Assembly: GCA_902388495.1 (NCBI GenBank)
Contig: CABMPP010000007.1
Location: forward strand, 62,001 to 126,000
From: an uncultured Bacteroides sp.
GTDB lineage: Bacteria > Bacteroidota > Bacteroidia > Bacteroidales > Bacteroidaceae
Length of the DNA: 64,000 nucleotides
Direction: 5' to 3'
Below are positions 34,605-42,912 of this stretch, piece by piece. The translations under genes and the position numbers were made by a program. Within the stretch, counting starts at the first letter, position 1. Each line of letters starts with the position of its first letter. The notes beneath the pieces are model-generated. The model was not told the DNA's origin and did no database searches. It saw only the letters and a list, made by a program, of their open reading frames with translations.

Positions 34605-35972
34605 TTACTTTAGCAGGCCCAATTCATTGATAAATATGCATGCAATGCCTATCGGGGCAATGAATTTGAGAATGAATATCAATAGTTTATAGATGGATAC
34701 CTTTAAAGTACCGTTATTGCTGATTTCTTCCCAAACAATCTTCTTGTCCAGATACCAGCCGATGAAGATGGAGATAAAGAAACCACCCAGCGGTAACATA
34801 ATCTTGGCAGTGACAAAGTCGAACAGGTCGAACAGGTTTAATCCGAATATCGTATAGTCCTTGCCTATACCCAGTGAAAGTGAGCAGAGCACTCCCAGAA
34901 TCATGCAACCTCCGGTAACAAACCGTGCAGCCTTGCCACGCGAGAAGTTAAACTCTTCGTGCAGATATGCTGTGGCAACTTCGTGCAAAGAAATAGTGGA
35001 AGTCAACGCTGCCAACGCCAGCAAGATGTAGAACATCAATGAAAGCACGATGGCCAGCCAAGGTATGCTGCCGAACGCTTGCTGGAAAACATTGGGCAGT
35101 GTGATGAACAGCAGGCTCGGGCCGGCATCCGGCTGTATGCCCACGGAGAATGCAGCGGGGAAAATGATGAATCCTGCCAGAATGGCCACCATCGTGTCTA
35201 TAGCAGCTACATTGAGAGCCGTTTTAGGCAGGTTCGTATCATTCCGGAAGTAAGAAGCATAGGTGCAGAGGCAACCCATGCCGAGGCTTAGGGAAAAGAA
35301 TGCCTGACCCATGGCTCCCAGGAATACATTACCGTCCACTTTGCTGAAATCCGGTTTCAGCAGGAACTCGATACCGGCACCTGCACCGGGCAGTGATACG
35401 GAACAAATGGCAAGTACAATCAGCAAGATAAAGAGAATGGGCATCATTATCTTAGCCGATTTTTCAATGCCCTTTTCTACTCCTTTGACGATAATCAGGT
35501 GAGTAGCCAGCAGGAACAGCACCAGCCAGATGACAGGCCGCCACGGATTACTGACAAAACTGTTGAAAGAAGCGATGAAATCGGCTGTCGACTTTCCGGC
35601 AAATCCGTTAGTGGCAGCTTCGCCGATGAATTCAAGCGTCCAGCCGGCTACCACGGAATAATATCCCAGAATCAGGAAGCCTGCCAACACACCCATGCGT
35701 CCCACCCAGCGCCATCGTGTGCCGGGCGCCAGCTTCTGATAGGCTCCTGCTGTATTGGCACGCGACCGCCTGCCGATCATGAATTCGGCTATCATGATAG
35801 GTATTCCCAGGATGAGTACGCAAGCCAGATATATAAGGATGAATGCAGCACCTCCGTGGTTTCCGGTTTCATAAGGAAATCGCCAGATATTACCCAAACC
35901 AACCGCCGAGCCTGCCGAAGCAAGTATGACACCTAATTTGCTCCCAAAGTTAGCTCTGTCACTTCTTGTCAT
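34605..35972 (-). CDS. sodium-dependent transporter, NSS (SNF) family
   Basis: 455 residues with about 11-12 membrane segments. The N-terminal GSKLGVILASAGSAVGLGNIWRFPYE stretch (residues 10-35) is the hallmark of the neurotransmitter:sodium symporter family and lines the Na+ and substrate sites. In bacterial members such as LeuT and Tyt1 the substrates are amino acids. The 11-12 segment layout and length fit the bacterial form. A -7 box lies upstream at 36022-36029. The helix-hairpin-helix gene follows; the functional link is unclear. Confidence 0.9.
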   Translation of the reverse strand: MTRSDRANFGSKLGVILASAGSAVGLGNIWRFPYETGNHGGAAFILIYLACVLILGIPIMIAEFMIGRRSRANTAGAYQKLAPGTRWRWVGRMGVLAGFLILGYYSVVAGWTLEFIGEAATNGFAGKSTADFIASFNSFVSNPWRPVIWLVLFLLATHLIIVKGVEKGIEKSAKIMMPILFILLIVLAICSVSLPGAGAGIEFLLKPDFSKVDGNVFLGAMGQAFFSLSLGMGCLCTYASYFRNDTNLPKTALNVAAIDTMVAILAGFIIFPAAFSVGIQPDAGPSLLFITLPNVFQQAFGSIPWLAIVLSLMFYILLALAALTSTISLHEVATAYLHEEFNFSRGKAARFVTGGCMILGVLCSLSLGIGKDYTIFGLNLFDLFDFVTAKIMLPLGGFFISIFIGWYLDKKIVWEEISNNGTLKVSIYKLLIFILKFIAPIGIACIFINELGLLK

Positions 35973-36021
35973 AAAACGTAGATTTTTCTTTCAATTCGTT
36001 ATTAATATCCACTAAAACATG

Positions 36022-36029
36022 CAAATATA
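36022..36029 (-). promoter_or_regulatory. -7 box of the NSS transporter gene
   Basis: On the minus strand TATATTTG matches TAnnTTTG; the start codon follows 49 bases downstream. Confidence 0.6.
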
Positions 36030-36041
36030 GAAAATGTTCCG

Positions 36042-36049
36042 TACTTTTG
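36042..36049 (+). promoter_or_regulatory. -7 box of the VanZ-like gene
   Basis: TACTTTTG matches TAnnTTTG, 26 bases before the ATG. Together with the minus-strand box 12 bases away it forms a compact divergent promoter pair. Confidence 0.6.
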
Positions 36050-36075
36050 CACACGAATCGTTGATAATTTGAAAT

Positions 36076-36462
36076 ATGCTATATTATATTAAGAAATACC
36101 CCGTATCGCTTACCATCATACTGGCGGTGATCTATCTTTCCTTTTTCAAACCGCCTTCCACGGAAATAGGTAAAATTCCTAATATCGATAAAGTCGTACA
36201 TATATGTATGTATCTGGGCATGTCCGGTATGCTCTGGCTGGAGTTTTTGCGGGCACATCGTAAGGATAACACACCGTTGTGGCATGTATGGGTAGGGGCA
36301 TTTGTCTGCCCGGTGCTGTTCAGCGGAGTGGTGGAACTGCTGCAGGAATACTGCACTACCTACCGCGGCGGTGATTGGCTGGACTTTGCAGCCAATACCA
36401 CAGGGGCAATTCTTGCATCACTTATCGGCTACTTTGTGCTGAGGCCGAGGATGGTGAAATGA
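36076..36462 (+). CDS. VanZ-like small membrane protein
   Basis: 128 residues with four hydrophobic segments (about 8-26, 41-58, 69-88 and 105-124). The motifs PNIDKVVHICMYLGMSGMLW and ELLQEYCTTYRGGDWLDFAANTTGA fit the VanZ-like family. The function of chromosomal members is not known; vancomycin resistance is not implied, since no vanHAX-type genes are present. Its stop codon is immediately followed by the murF stop on the opposite strand. Confidence 0.85.
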   Translation: MLYYIKKYPVSLTIILAVIYLSFFKPPSTEIGKIPNIDKVVHICMYLGMSGMLWLEFLRAHRKDNTPLWHVWVGAFVCPVLFSGVVELLQEYCTTYRGGDWLDFAANTTGAILASLIGYFVLRPRMVK

Positions 36463-37761
36463 TCACAGATAACCTACAACACTTTCCAGTTTCGTGTAAT
36501 GTGAACCTTTAATGAGGATTGTCTTTCCGTGAGGCTTTTGTTGCTTCAATGCTTCAATCAGTTCGGCGGCTGTAGGGTAAGTGCGGTAACGATGCCGGGT
36601 AGCGGCAAATAATTCTCCGACGAGCACTACGTCCTCGAATCCGCATTCTTCCAGATAGTCTACAATCTTTTGGTGTTCTTCCGCACTGTCTTTTCCCAGT
36701 TCTCCCATATCACCCAGTATCAAGGCCTTGTTTTCGGCATTCATATTCTTGAAGTTGCCGATGGAGGCCATCATGCTGGTGGGGTTGGCATTGTAGGCGT
36801 CGATAATCAGTGTATTGTCCGCTGTCTTTTTCAGTTGGGAGCGGTTGTTTTGCGGGGTATAGTCTGTCAGTGCGCGGTCTATCTTTTCCGGTGCTACGTC
36901 GAAGAAGTGCCCGATGGTTACGGCGGCCAGGGCGTTGGGGAAGTTATACTCGCCGATAAGTTGCGTCTGCACTTCGTGGCATTCTCCGTCCTTTCCGGCT
37001 TTCCATCCGAAGGTGAGGTAAGGGGAGTTGCCGGTGACGCGGCCGTTGATGTACAGATTGTCTTCGTTGCCGTAGGCTATCTGCTTCAATCCGCCTGCTA
37101 TATTGTTCAGGTAGGGGTTGTCGTGGTGGATGAAGATGATGGAGTTTTCCCGTTGCCGCAGGTAGTCGTACAGCTCGCCTTTTGTCCGGATCACTCCTTC
37201 GAAGGAACCGAAGCCTTCCAGGTGCGCCTTTCCTACGTTGGTGATGATGCCGTAATCCGGTTCCGCTATCTCTACCAGCTCTTTGATGTCTCCGGGATGG
37301 CTGGCGCCCATTTCCACTACGGCAAGGTCGTGTTCGGGGCGGAGGCGGAGCAGGGTGAGGGGCACACCGATGTGGTTGTTTAGATTTCCCTGCGTGTACA
37401 GCACGTTGTAGGCTTGCGCGAGGACGGCGGATATCAGTTCCTTGGTAGTGGTTTTACCGTTGGTGCCGGTGATGCCGATGATGCGGGTGCCCAGTTGTCG
37501 GCGGTGATAGTTTGCCAACTTTTGCAGGGTGTGCAGGCAGTTGTCTACTAATATATAGTGCGGATTGTCGGCGGGTGCATAGGCTGCCTCGTCTACAACG
37601 GCATAGGCGCTTCCGCTTTCCAGGGCTTTGGCGGCAAAAGCATTTCCATTGAACGTATCGCCTTTCAAGGCAATGAACAGGGAACCTTGGGGGCAGTTGC
37701 GGCTGTCTGTGGTGACGCAGCTACACTGCAGGAATATCTGATAGAGGGTTGTAATATCCAT
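36463..37761 (-). CDS. murF: UDP-N-acetylmuramoyl-tripeptide--D-alanyl-D-alanine ligase
   Basis: 432 residues. The Mur ligase ATP loop GITGTNGKTTTKELI is at about 95-109, the central domain has NLNNHIGVPLTLLRL and VVEMGASHPGDI, and the C-terminal domain has DAYNANPTSMMASI near 318 and ILGDMGELG near 345. The first 80 residues are the UDP-binding domain (SCVTTDSRNCPQGSLFIALKG). It adds D-Ala-D-Ala, the product of Ddl at the other end of this window, to the murein precursor. It is convergent with the VanZ gene; no neighbour in the same pathway is adjacent. Confidence 0.96.
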   Translation of the reverse strand: MDITTLYQIFLQCSCVTTDSRNCPQGSLFIALKGDTFNGNAFAAKALESGSAYAVVDEAAYAPADNPHYILVDNCLHTLQKLANYHRRQLGTRIIGITGTNGKTTTKELISAVLAQAYNVLYTQGNLNNHIGVPLTLLRLRPEHDLAVVEMGASHPGDIKELVEIAEPDYGIITNVGKAHLEGFGSFEGVIRTKGELYDYLRQRENSIIFIHHDNPYLNNIAGGLKQIAYGNEDNLYINGRVTGNSPYLTFGWKAGKDGECHEVQTQLIGEYNFPNALAAVTIGHFFDVAPEKIDRALTDYTPQNNRSQLKKTADNTLIIDAYNANPTSMMASIGNFKNMNAENKALILGDMGELGKDSAEEHQKIVDYLEECGFEDVVLVGELFAATRHRYRTYPTAAELIEALKQQKPHGKTILIKGSHYTKLESVVGYL

Positions 37762-37814
37762 TGTTTTCTTTCTTTTAGTGTTGTTATTGAAATATGTTGC
37801 AGTGCCGCCTGTTG

Positions 37815-39437
37815 CTAGCGGTTATGCGGCTCCAACCATACCTCTTTCCAGCCTTCCACCGTGCGTGTAGTCGAAGAAAAGTTCACGCCGATGCATACCA
37901 CCTGGCGGCTGTCTATGGCATAAGGACGGGCATAGCCACGTTCTTCTATCTGCCGGAGCGCCTCCTCCGGACTCTTGTCCAGCTTGAACTCGAAGATGTA
38001 GACGTACTTCTCCATCTCGAGGATGCAGTCCACGCGCCCGCGGCTCTGCGTGTCCTCGCTGCGGATGGCGCGGCAGTACACACCTATCAGGCGGAGAAGC
38101 AGGTAGAAGGTGTATTGGAAGTGTTTCTCGGTCTTCTGTATATCGTTCAGCGAAGGGTGCGAATCGTATGGGATGCTCGAGAGGAAGGCGGTGAGCGAGT
38201 CGCGGAAGGCTTCGGTATGCCCTTTCCTCAACAGGCGGACGGCATCCAGTATCCAGCTGCCCACCTCATGCGAGGCGGGCTTCAGGTAGTTGGAGGCCAG
38301 CAGGGTGAGGAAGCCCTTGCGCACCTCGTTGTTGGGGAAGTCCAGTAGGAAGCTGCCCGTCGTCCGGTCGTACTCCTTGATGGTGAGGTAGCCGCTCTGG
38401 TAAATCATGGGCAGGGGGCGCTCCACGTCGGCCTTGTAGTCCACGAACATGGCGGGGTCGTAGAAGCGTCCGGCCAGCTCGTTGATGTGCTCGTTGCTAC
38501 GGGCGAGCAGGCGGATGAGGTAGGTGGGCGTGCCGGTGGCGAACCAGTAGTCGCGAAGTTCCTGCTTGTCGAGGGCGTTGAGTATGCTGAAGGGATTGTA
38601 GACGTCGGTCATGGCCGTGCCGAAATGGTAGCCGTCGTACTGGCGCTGCAGGATGTCCCACATCTCGTCGATACTGCATCCATCTTTCTGGGCAAGGGCG
38701 GCAACGGGCTCGGCGAAGTACTCACGCATCTCCTGTCCAGTAATGCCGCAAAGTGCCTCGTAACGGTTGTCCATGCTGATGTCATTGGGCTGGTTGAATC
38801 CGCTGAACACGCTGACCTGCGAGAACTTGGTGACGCCCGTCAGCAGCACGAACTGCAAGTAGCGGTCGGCGGACTTGAAGGAGGAGTAGAAGGACTTCAG
38901 GATGTCGCGGTGGCGGTTTTCCAGAAGAATCCTTTCGCCTTCGCTGTCGCGGGTGTAGTAACCGGTGTCGAGCACGTCGAGGATGGGCTTGTCATACTCG
39001 TCCACCAGCACCACGGCACGGCGGCCGGCACGCTCGCTGGCACGTTGCAGGATGCCCAGGAAGCGGTTGCCGATGGTCGATTCATTTTCTCCTTTTCCGT
39101 ATTCGGACTCCCACTTGCTCAGATAGTCCTCGATGGTGTTCTCCAGTTCTCCGTCCTGCGTATAGTTCCCTCCGTTGAAGTCGATGTGGAAGACGGGGTA
39201 TTCGTTCCATTCCTTCTCCAGTCCGGCGATGGCAAGGCCGTCGAACAGCTCCTTCCGTCCGCGGAAGTAGCACTCCAGCGTGCTCACCAGCAGGCTCTTG
39301 CCGAAGCGGCGCGGGCGGCTGAGGAAGTAAATCCTTCCGTTCTTCACCAGGTCGTAGACCAGGGCGGTCTTGTCCACGTAGACATATCCGTCCTCACGAA
39401 TCACATCCAAACTCTGTATTCCGATAGGATATTTCAT
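37815..39437 (-). CDS. AAA-ATPase-like protein with C-terminal PD-(D/E)XK nuclease-like domain (DUF1703 type)
   Basis: 540 residues from the ATG at 39437, chosen because it is preceded by AGAGGAG and starts the conserved MKYPIGIQSLDVIREDG; the frame is open to 39572 but that extension looks non-coding. The P-loop variant FLSRPRRFGKSLLVST is at residues 38-53, and a Walker B-like VVLVDEYDKPI is near 162. The C-terminal part (GRVDCILEMEKYVYIFEFKLD near 478) has the D...ExK pattern of the PD-(D/E)XK superfamily. The family is multi-copy in Bacteroides, with unknown role; defence or regulation has been proposed. The gene looks clearly richer in G+C than its neighbours, which may indicate transfer. 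Confidence 0.88.
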   Translation of the reverse strand: MKYPIGIQSLDVIREDGYVYVDKTALVYDLVKNGRIYFLSRPRRFGKSLLVSTLECYFRGRKELFDGLAIAGLEKEWNEYPVFHIDFNGGNYTQDGELENTIEDYLSKWESEYGKGENESTIGNRFLGILQRASERAGRRAVVLVDEYDKPILDVLDTGYYTRDSEGERILLENRHRDILKSFYSSFKSADRYLQFVLLTGVTKFSQVSVFSGFNQPNDISMDNRYEALCGITGQEMREYFAEPVAALAQKDGCSIDEMWDILQRQYDGYHFGTAMTDVYNPFSILNALDKQELRDYWFATGTPTYLIRLLARSNEHINELAGRFYDPAMFVDYKADVERPLPMIYQSGYLTIKEYDRTTGSFLLDFPNNEVRKGFLTLLASNYLKPASHEVGSWILDAVRLLRKGHTEAFRDSLTAFLSSIPYDSHPSLNDIQKTEKHFQYTFYLLLRLIGVYCRAIRSEDTQSRGRVDCILEMEKYVYIFEFKLDKSPEEALRQIEERGYARPYAIDSRQVVCIGVNFSSTTRTVEGWKEVWLEPHNR

Positions 39438-39485
39438 AATCTCCTCTTTTTCTTCTTTTTTGAGACTGTTGCATTGTTGCAATGA

Positions 39486-39493
39486 CAAATGTA
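39486..39493 (-). promoter_or_regulatory. -7 box of the AAA-ATPase gene
   Basis: On the minus strand TACATTTG matches TAnnTTTG, 48 bases upstream of the chosen ATG at 39437. This also supports that start over the longer frame. Confidence 0.6.
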
Positions 39494-39640
39494 CGGAGAA
39501 AAGGACAAATAAAGAAGGGTTGGATGGAGAAAATGCAAGTATGGACATTCTTTCCACGCCTATGCTTTGCATGCAAGCCTATAGGACTGAGTGTACAAGA
39601 CATCAGGACTTAGCAGATAAGACATTAGGAATGAAGACCC

Positions 39641-39727
39641 AAAAGATCCGGATGTTTTACCCCAAAAGATGGGGATGTTTTCAGGGAAAAGACCCGGATG
39701 TTTTGGGGCAAAAGATGGGGATGTTTT
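39641..39727. repeat. four 23-bp tandem repeats (iteron-like)
   Basis: 18-base cores start at 39641, 39664, 39687 and 39710, an exact 23-base period, with 5-base spacers ACCCC, CAGGG and GGGGC. Cores are AAAAGATCCGGATGTTTT, AAAAGATGGGGATGTTTT, AAAAGACCCGGATGTTTT and again the second type, so two core types alternate. CCCC-AAAAGAT-GGGG and GGG-AAAAGA-CCC can form small hairpins. ACATCCGG after the array (39736-39743) is an inverted partial core. Confidence 0.85.
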
Positions 39728-39874
39728 TAGAAATAACATCCGGAAGTCCGTACCTCAGAATATAGGGATTAAGAGGGCTAAGTCCTATTGATATATATAC
39801 TAAGTCCTGATGTTATATATAATAGGTGTATATATCCATCAGGACAAGATACTGGTGGCTGAGTGAACCAATGA

Positions 39875-41896
39875 TTATTTGTTCAGCGGCAAGGTGAGTA
39901 CGAAGTGGCAGCCGTTGGTATATTCCGGGTCGAGCGTCAGGCTTCCACCCATCTTCTCGGCGCAGATGCGTCCGATGGACAATCCGAGTCCTGTGCCTTG
40001 CACGAAGGTGTCTATCTTGGCAAAACGCTCGAATACAAACTCTTGTTTCTCTTTAGGAATGCCGATGCCTGTATCTTTTACGCTGAAGATGATGTGTTGA
40101 TGCGCTTCGTCTTGATGCCAGGAAAGGGTGATTTCTCCTTCTTGGGTGAACTTGGCCGCATTCTTCAGCAGGTGAGAGAGAATCATGCTGAGGCGTACAG
40201 GGTTGGTATAGAAGTAGAACTCGTTCGATTCGGTTTGCAGGTTGAGCTTGACGCCGGGTTTCAAGCTCGATTCTGCTTGAAGGATACACTCCCGGCATAT
40301 AGTTGTGGCATCTGCACCGATGTTGGTCGGTATGTCGGTTCCACTGTCGAGGCTCGAAATATCCAGTACATCTTCTACCAGGTGTAGCAGGTTGTTGCTG
40401 CCTTGCTCGATGATGTCTGCAAATTCTTTGGTTTCGTCATTATCCTTGCTCATGCTTCCGATGATTTGGGAGAAACCGACAATCGAGTTTAGAGGCGTAC
40501 GAATCTCATGGCTCATGTTCTGTATGAACTCGGTCTTCATGATGCTGGCCTTTTCGGCTTGCTCTTTGGCATGGAGCAACTCTTTCTCGGAAACAAGCAA
40601 GGCCTGGTTCTTCTCTGACAGTTGCTTTTGGGAGGCCCGCAATCTGCCGTTAAGGAGGTGTTCCCGATAGAAGATGATAGAAGCAAGGATCAACATGGCA
40701 ATCAGGAAGAAGATGATGCGTTGCTTGCTTTTCAAATCCCGTCGCTGCATTTCCTGCTGTAATTCGCTCTTTTCGGTATTCAGACGCTCTACACCAAGGC
40801 GGGTGGCATATTCGCTGGCGGCTATGTTTTCATAAAGTTTATTGAGCGAATCGCTGGTATGGATATATTGCTGATAATACTCCAAAGCCTTTGCCGGATT
40901 GCCCATTTCTTTATATATGGTGGCCTTGATTGGCAATTCGTCCAAATCGATATCGGGGCTGAGGCGCATGCTGTCGATATGCTCTTGTGTGGTTAAGGCT
41001 TGGGGATATTGTTTGGTATACATATAGTAATCTCTCAGCTTTAAATAGTACTCATGAGAGACTTTGGCAACTTCCTTGTGTGTGTCGAGCAACAGTTTTG
41101 CCTTTTGCAGGTATTCTTTAGCTTTGGGATATTCTTCGCTGTCTATATAATAACCGACATACTTCAGGTTGAAGTAGTATTCTTGGGTATTGCTGTAGAT
41201 ATGTTCTTTCGCCTTTTCCAAACACTCTGCCGCTTTGTCCAGCCTGTCGCATTTGCAGTAAAGGAAAGAGAGAGCTCCGTAGGTGCTGCTTAAATTGTAG
41301 GTGTTTATCTTGTATTTCTGGATAATCTCCACTTCCTTTTCGCGGCTTTCGATGGCGAGCTCATATAACTTTCTGGTCTGATAGATAGTGCCTACTGCAT
41401 TAAATCCGTCTGCCATTCCTGCCGGATAATTGTCCTGTTCCGCTTGCTTTGTCATCTTGTCCGCTTCGTAGAGGGCCGTATTGTACTGCTGGTTTTTGAT
41501 GTAGTAGAAGATGAGTCTCTTTGCCCATACAAAATAGTAATACTTGGGTTGATGGGTCTTCTTTGCGAACTCTTTTACTACATCTACATAGTGCAGCAGG
41601 CTGTCTTTATGGCTATCTGCGTAGTAATAGTAGTCGAGTTTGGTGCACAGGGCAACTGCCTGCATCCGCATATCCTGCTTCTCTTCTGCCAGTCGGAACA
41701 GGGTGTCGGTCATTTGCATGACCTCGGGGTCTCCTATTGCCGACTTACAGCGGAGATAATAAGCATATAAAGTACTGTCTACATCGTATGCTTCACTTGC
41801 ATCCTTCTGTTGCCCTCGAATCTGAGCGCTACATAGCATGAATAGAAAGCAGAAAATGTAGCTTAGTGTACAGGGGGCAGTTTTTAACTTCGCCAT
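39875..41896 (-). CDS. sensor histidine kinase with periplasmic TPR domain
   Basis: 673 residues. A signal-like N-terminus (to about residue 29) precedes a TPR-rich periplasmic region (about 30-385), a membrane segment (IIFFLIAMLILASIIFY, about 394-410) and a coiled coil. HisKA follows with FIQNMSHEIRTPLNSIVGF, where the His is the phosphorylation site. HATPase_c has KNAAKFTQEGEI (N box), DTGIGIPKEKQ (G1), FERFAK (F box) and GTGLGLSI (G2). There is no receiver or DNA-binding domain, and no response regulator gene is adjacent, so the partner is elsewhere. It is not a hybrid two-component sensor of the PUL type. Confidence 0.92.
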   Translation of the reverse strand: MAKLKTAPCTLSYIFCFLFMLCSAQIRGQQKDASEAYDVDSTLYAYYLRCKSAIGDPEVMQMTDTLFRLAEEKQDMRMQAVALCTKLDYYYYADSHKDSLLHYVDVVKEFAKKTHQPKYYYFVWAKRLIFYYIKNQQYNTALYEADKMTKQAEQDNYPAGMADGFNAVGTIYQTRKLYELAIESREKEVEIIQKYKINTYNLSSTYGALSFLYCKCDRLDKAAECLEKAKEHIYSNTQEYYFNLKYVGYYIDSEEYPKAKEYLQKAKLLLDTHKEVAKVSHEYYLKLRDYYMYTKQYPQALTTQEHIDSMRLSPDIDLDELPIKATIYKEMGNPAKALEYYQQYIHTSDSLNKLYENIAASEYATRLGVERLNTEKSELQQEMQRRDLKSKQRIIFFLIAMLILASIIFYREHLLNGRLRASQKQLSEKNQALLVSEKELLHAKEQAEKASIMKTEFIQNMSHEIRTPLNSIVGFSQIIGSMSKDNDETKEFADIIEQGSNNLLHLVEDVLDISSLDSGTDIPTNIGADATTICRECILQAESSLKPGVKLNLQTESNEFYFYTNPVRLSMILSHLLKNAAKFTQEGEITLSWHQDEAHQHIIFSVKDTGIGIPKEKQEFVFERFAKIDTFVQGTGLGLSIGRICAEKMGGSLTLDPEYTNGCHFVLTLPLNK

Positions 41897-41923
41897 TATG
41901 GTGTTTTATTTGCACATTCTGTG

Positions 41924-41931
41924 CAAAGATA
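41924..41931 (-). promoter_or_regulatory. -7 box of the histidine kinase gene
   Basis: On the minus strand TATCTTTG matches TAnnTTTG; the start codon follows 27 bases downstream. Confidence 0.65.
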
Positions 41932-41974
41932 CTTTATTTTCGATATAATCTGCATGTTTAATGGCTTTTTTGTT

Positions 41975-41982
41975 TACATTTG
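41975..41982 (+). promoter_or_regulatory. -7 box of the folP-cdaA operon
   Basis: TACATTTG matches TAnnTTTG, 29 bases before the ATG at 42012. A box here rules out the earlier in-frame ATG at 41961 as the main start. Confidence 0.65.
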
Positions 41983-42011
41983 CAGAGGTATATAACAGAA
42001 AACAACTATTC

Positions 42012-42878
42012 ATGGAGACACTGAAAGTCAAATATATAAACGTTAATGGCACATTGCTGAATCTTTCCACCCCTTGCGTTATGGGGATATTGAATATCAC
42101 TCCCGACTCTTTTTATGCTGGCAGCCGTATGCAAACCGAAATGGAGATTGCCCGGCGCGTAGAGCAGATTTCCCGCGAGGGAGCCGGAATCATCGATATC
42201 GGCGCCTACTCTTCCCGTCCTGATGCGGAGGATGTTTCGGCCCGGGAAGAAATGGAACGGTTGCGCAGGGGACTGGCCATTCTGCGCCGCATAAAGCCGG
42301 ATGCTGTTGTTTCTGTAGATACTTTCAGAGCCGATGTAGCCAGGATGTGTGTGGAGGAGTTCGGAGTGGCCATTATCAATGATATAGCTGCCGGCGAGAT
42401 GGATGCGGATATGTTCCGTACAGTGGCCGACCTGAATGTACCTTATATAATGATGCACATGCAGGGCACTCCGCAGAATATGCAGAAACATCCGCACTAC
42501 GATAATCTGTTGAAGGAAGTTTTCCAGTACTTTGCCCGGAAGGTGCAGCAGTTGCGCGATTTAGGAGTGAAGGACATCATACTTGACCCGGGCTTCGGCT
42601 TTGGGAAAACGGTGGAGCATAACTATGAGCTGCTGGCTCATCTGGAAGAATTCCGGATATTTGAGTTACCTTTGTTGGCCGGTGTTTCGCGCAAGTCGAT
42701 GATTTATCGGTTGCTGGACATCACCCCTCAGGAGGCTTTGAACGGTACTACGGTGCTCGACACCATTTGCCTGTTGAAAGGAGCGGATATACTTCGCGTG
42801 CACGATGTGCGCGAAGCCGTTGAGACGGTGAGGATTGTGGAAGCGATGAAGAAGGAAAGCGGGAAGATGGAGAAGTAA
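42012..42878 (+). CDS. folP: dihydropteroate synthase
   Basis: 288 residues from the ATG at 42012 (an upstream in-frame ATG at 41961 precedes the promoter box). Folate pathway: condenses 6-hydroxymethyl-dihydropterin diphosphate with p-aminobenzoate; target of sulfonamides. The signatures are GILNITPDSFYAGSR near 24-38 and DIGAYSSRPDAEDVSAREE near 61-79. VSVDTFRADVA, IINDIAAGEMD, DPGFGFGKTVEHN and GVSRKSMIYRL make up the pterin and phosphate sites. Followed by cdaA after 34 bases on the same strand. Confidence 0.95.
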   Translation: METLKVKYINVNGTLLNLSTPCVMGILNITPDSFYAGSRMQTEMEIARRVEQISREGAGIIDIGAYSSRPDAEDVSAREEMERLRRGLAILRRIKPDAVVSVDTFRADVARMCVEEFGVAIINDIAAGEMDADMFRTVADLNVPYIMMHMQGTPQNMQKHPHYDNLLKEVFQYFARKVQQLRDLGVKDIILDPGFGFGKTVEHNYELLAHLEEFRIFELPLLAGVSRKSMIYRLLDITPQEALNGTTVLDTICLLKGADILRVHDVREAVETVRIVEAMKKESGKMEK

Positions 42879-42912
42879 AAGAAATGATAGTTAATATTTA
42901 ATACTTGAACTT

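Larger units (their letters stand above)
39438..39874. other. 437-base intergenic region with promoter and iteron-like repeats
   Basis: No gene. It holds the -7 box of the AAA-ATPase gene near one end. In the middle is a 23-bp-period array flanked by CATCAGGACTTAG (39601-39613) and its exact inverted copy (39800-39812), and a further CATCAGGAC lies at 39837-39845. A TATA-rich stretch (39790-39835) separates the last two. Confidence 0.75.

Noticed and set aside
36076..36462. Vancomycin resistance gene vanZ
   Set aside because: Only the VanZ-like fold is present; no vanHAX, and the family is widespread on chromosomes.
37815..39572. Long form of the AAA-ATPase starting at 39572
   Set aside because: The extra 45 residues are low-complexity and cross the -7 box; AGAGGAG before the ATG at 39437 decides the start.
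39641..39727. CRISPR array
   Set aside because: Spacers are only 5 bases long; this is an iteron-like tandem repeat.
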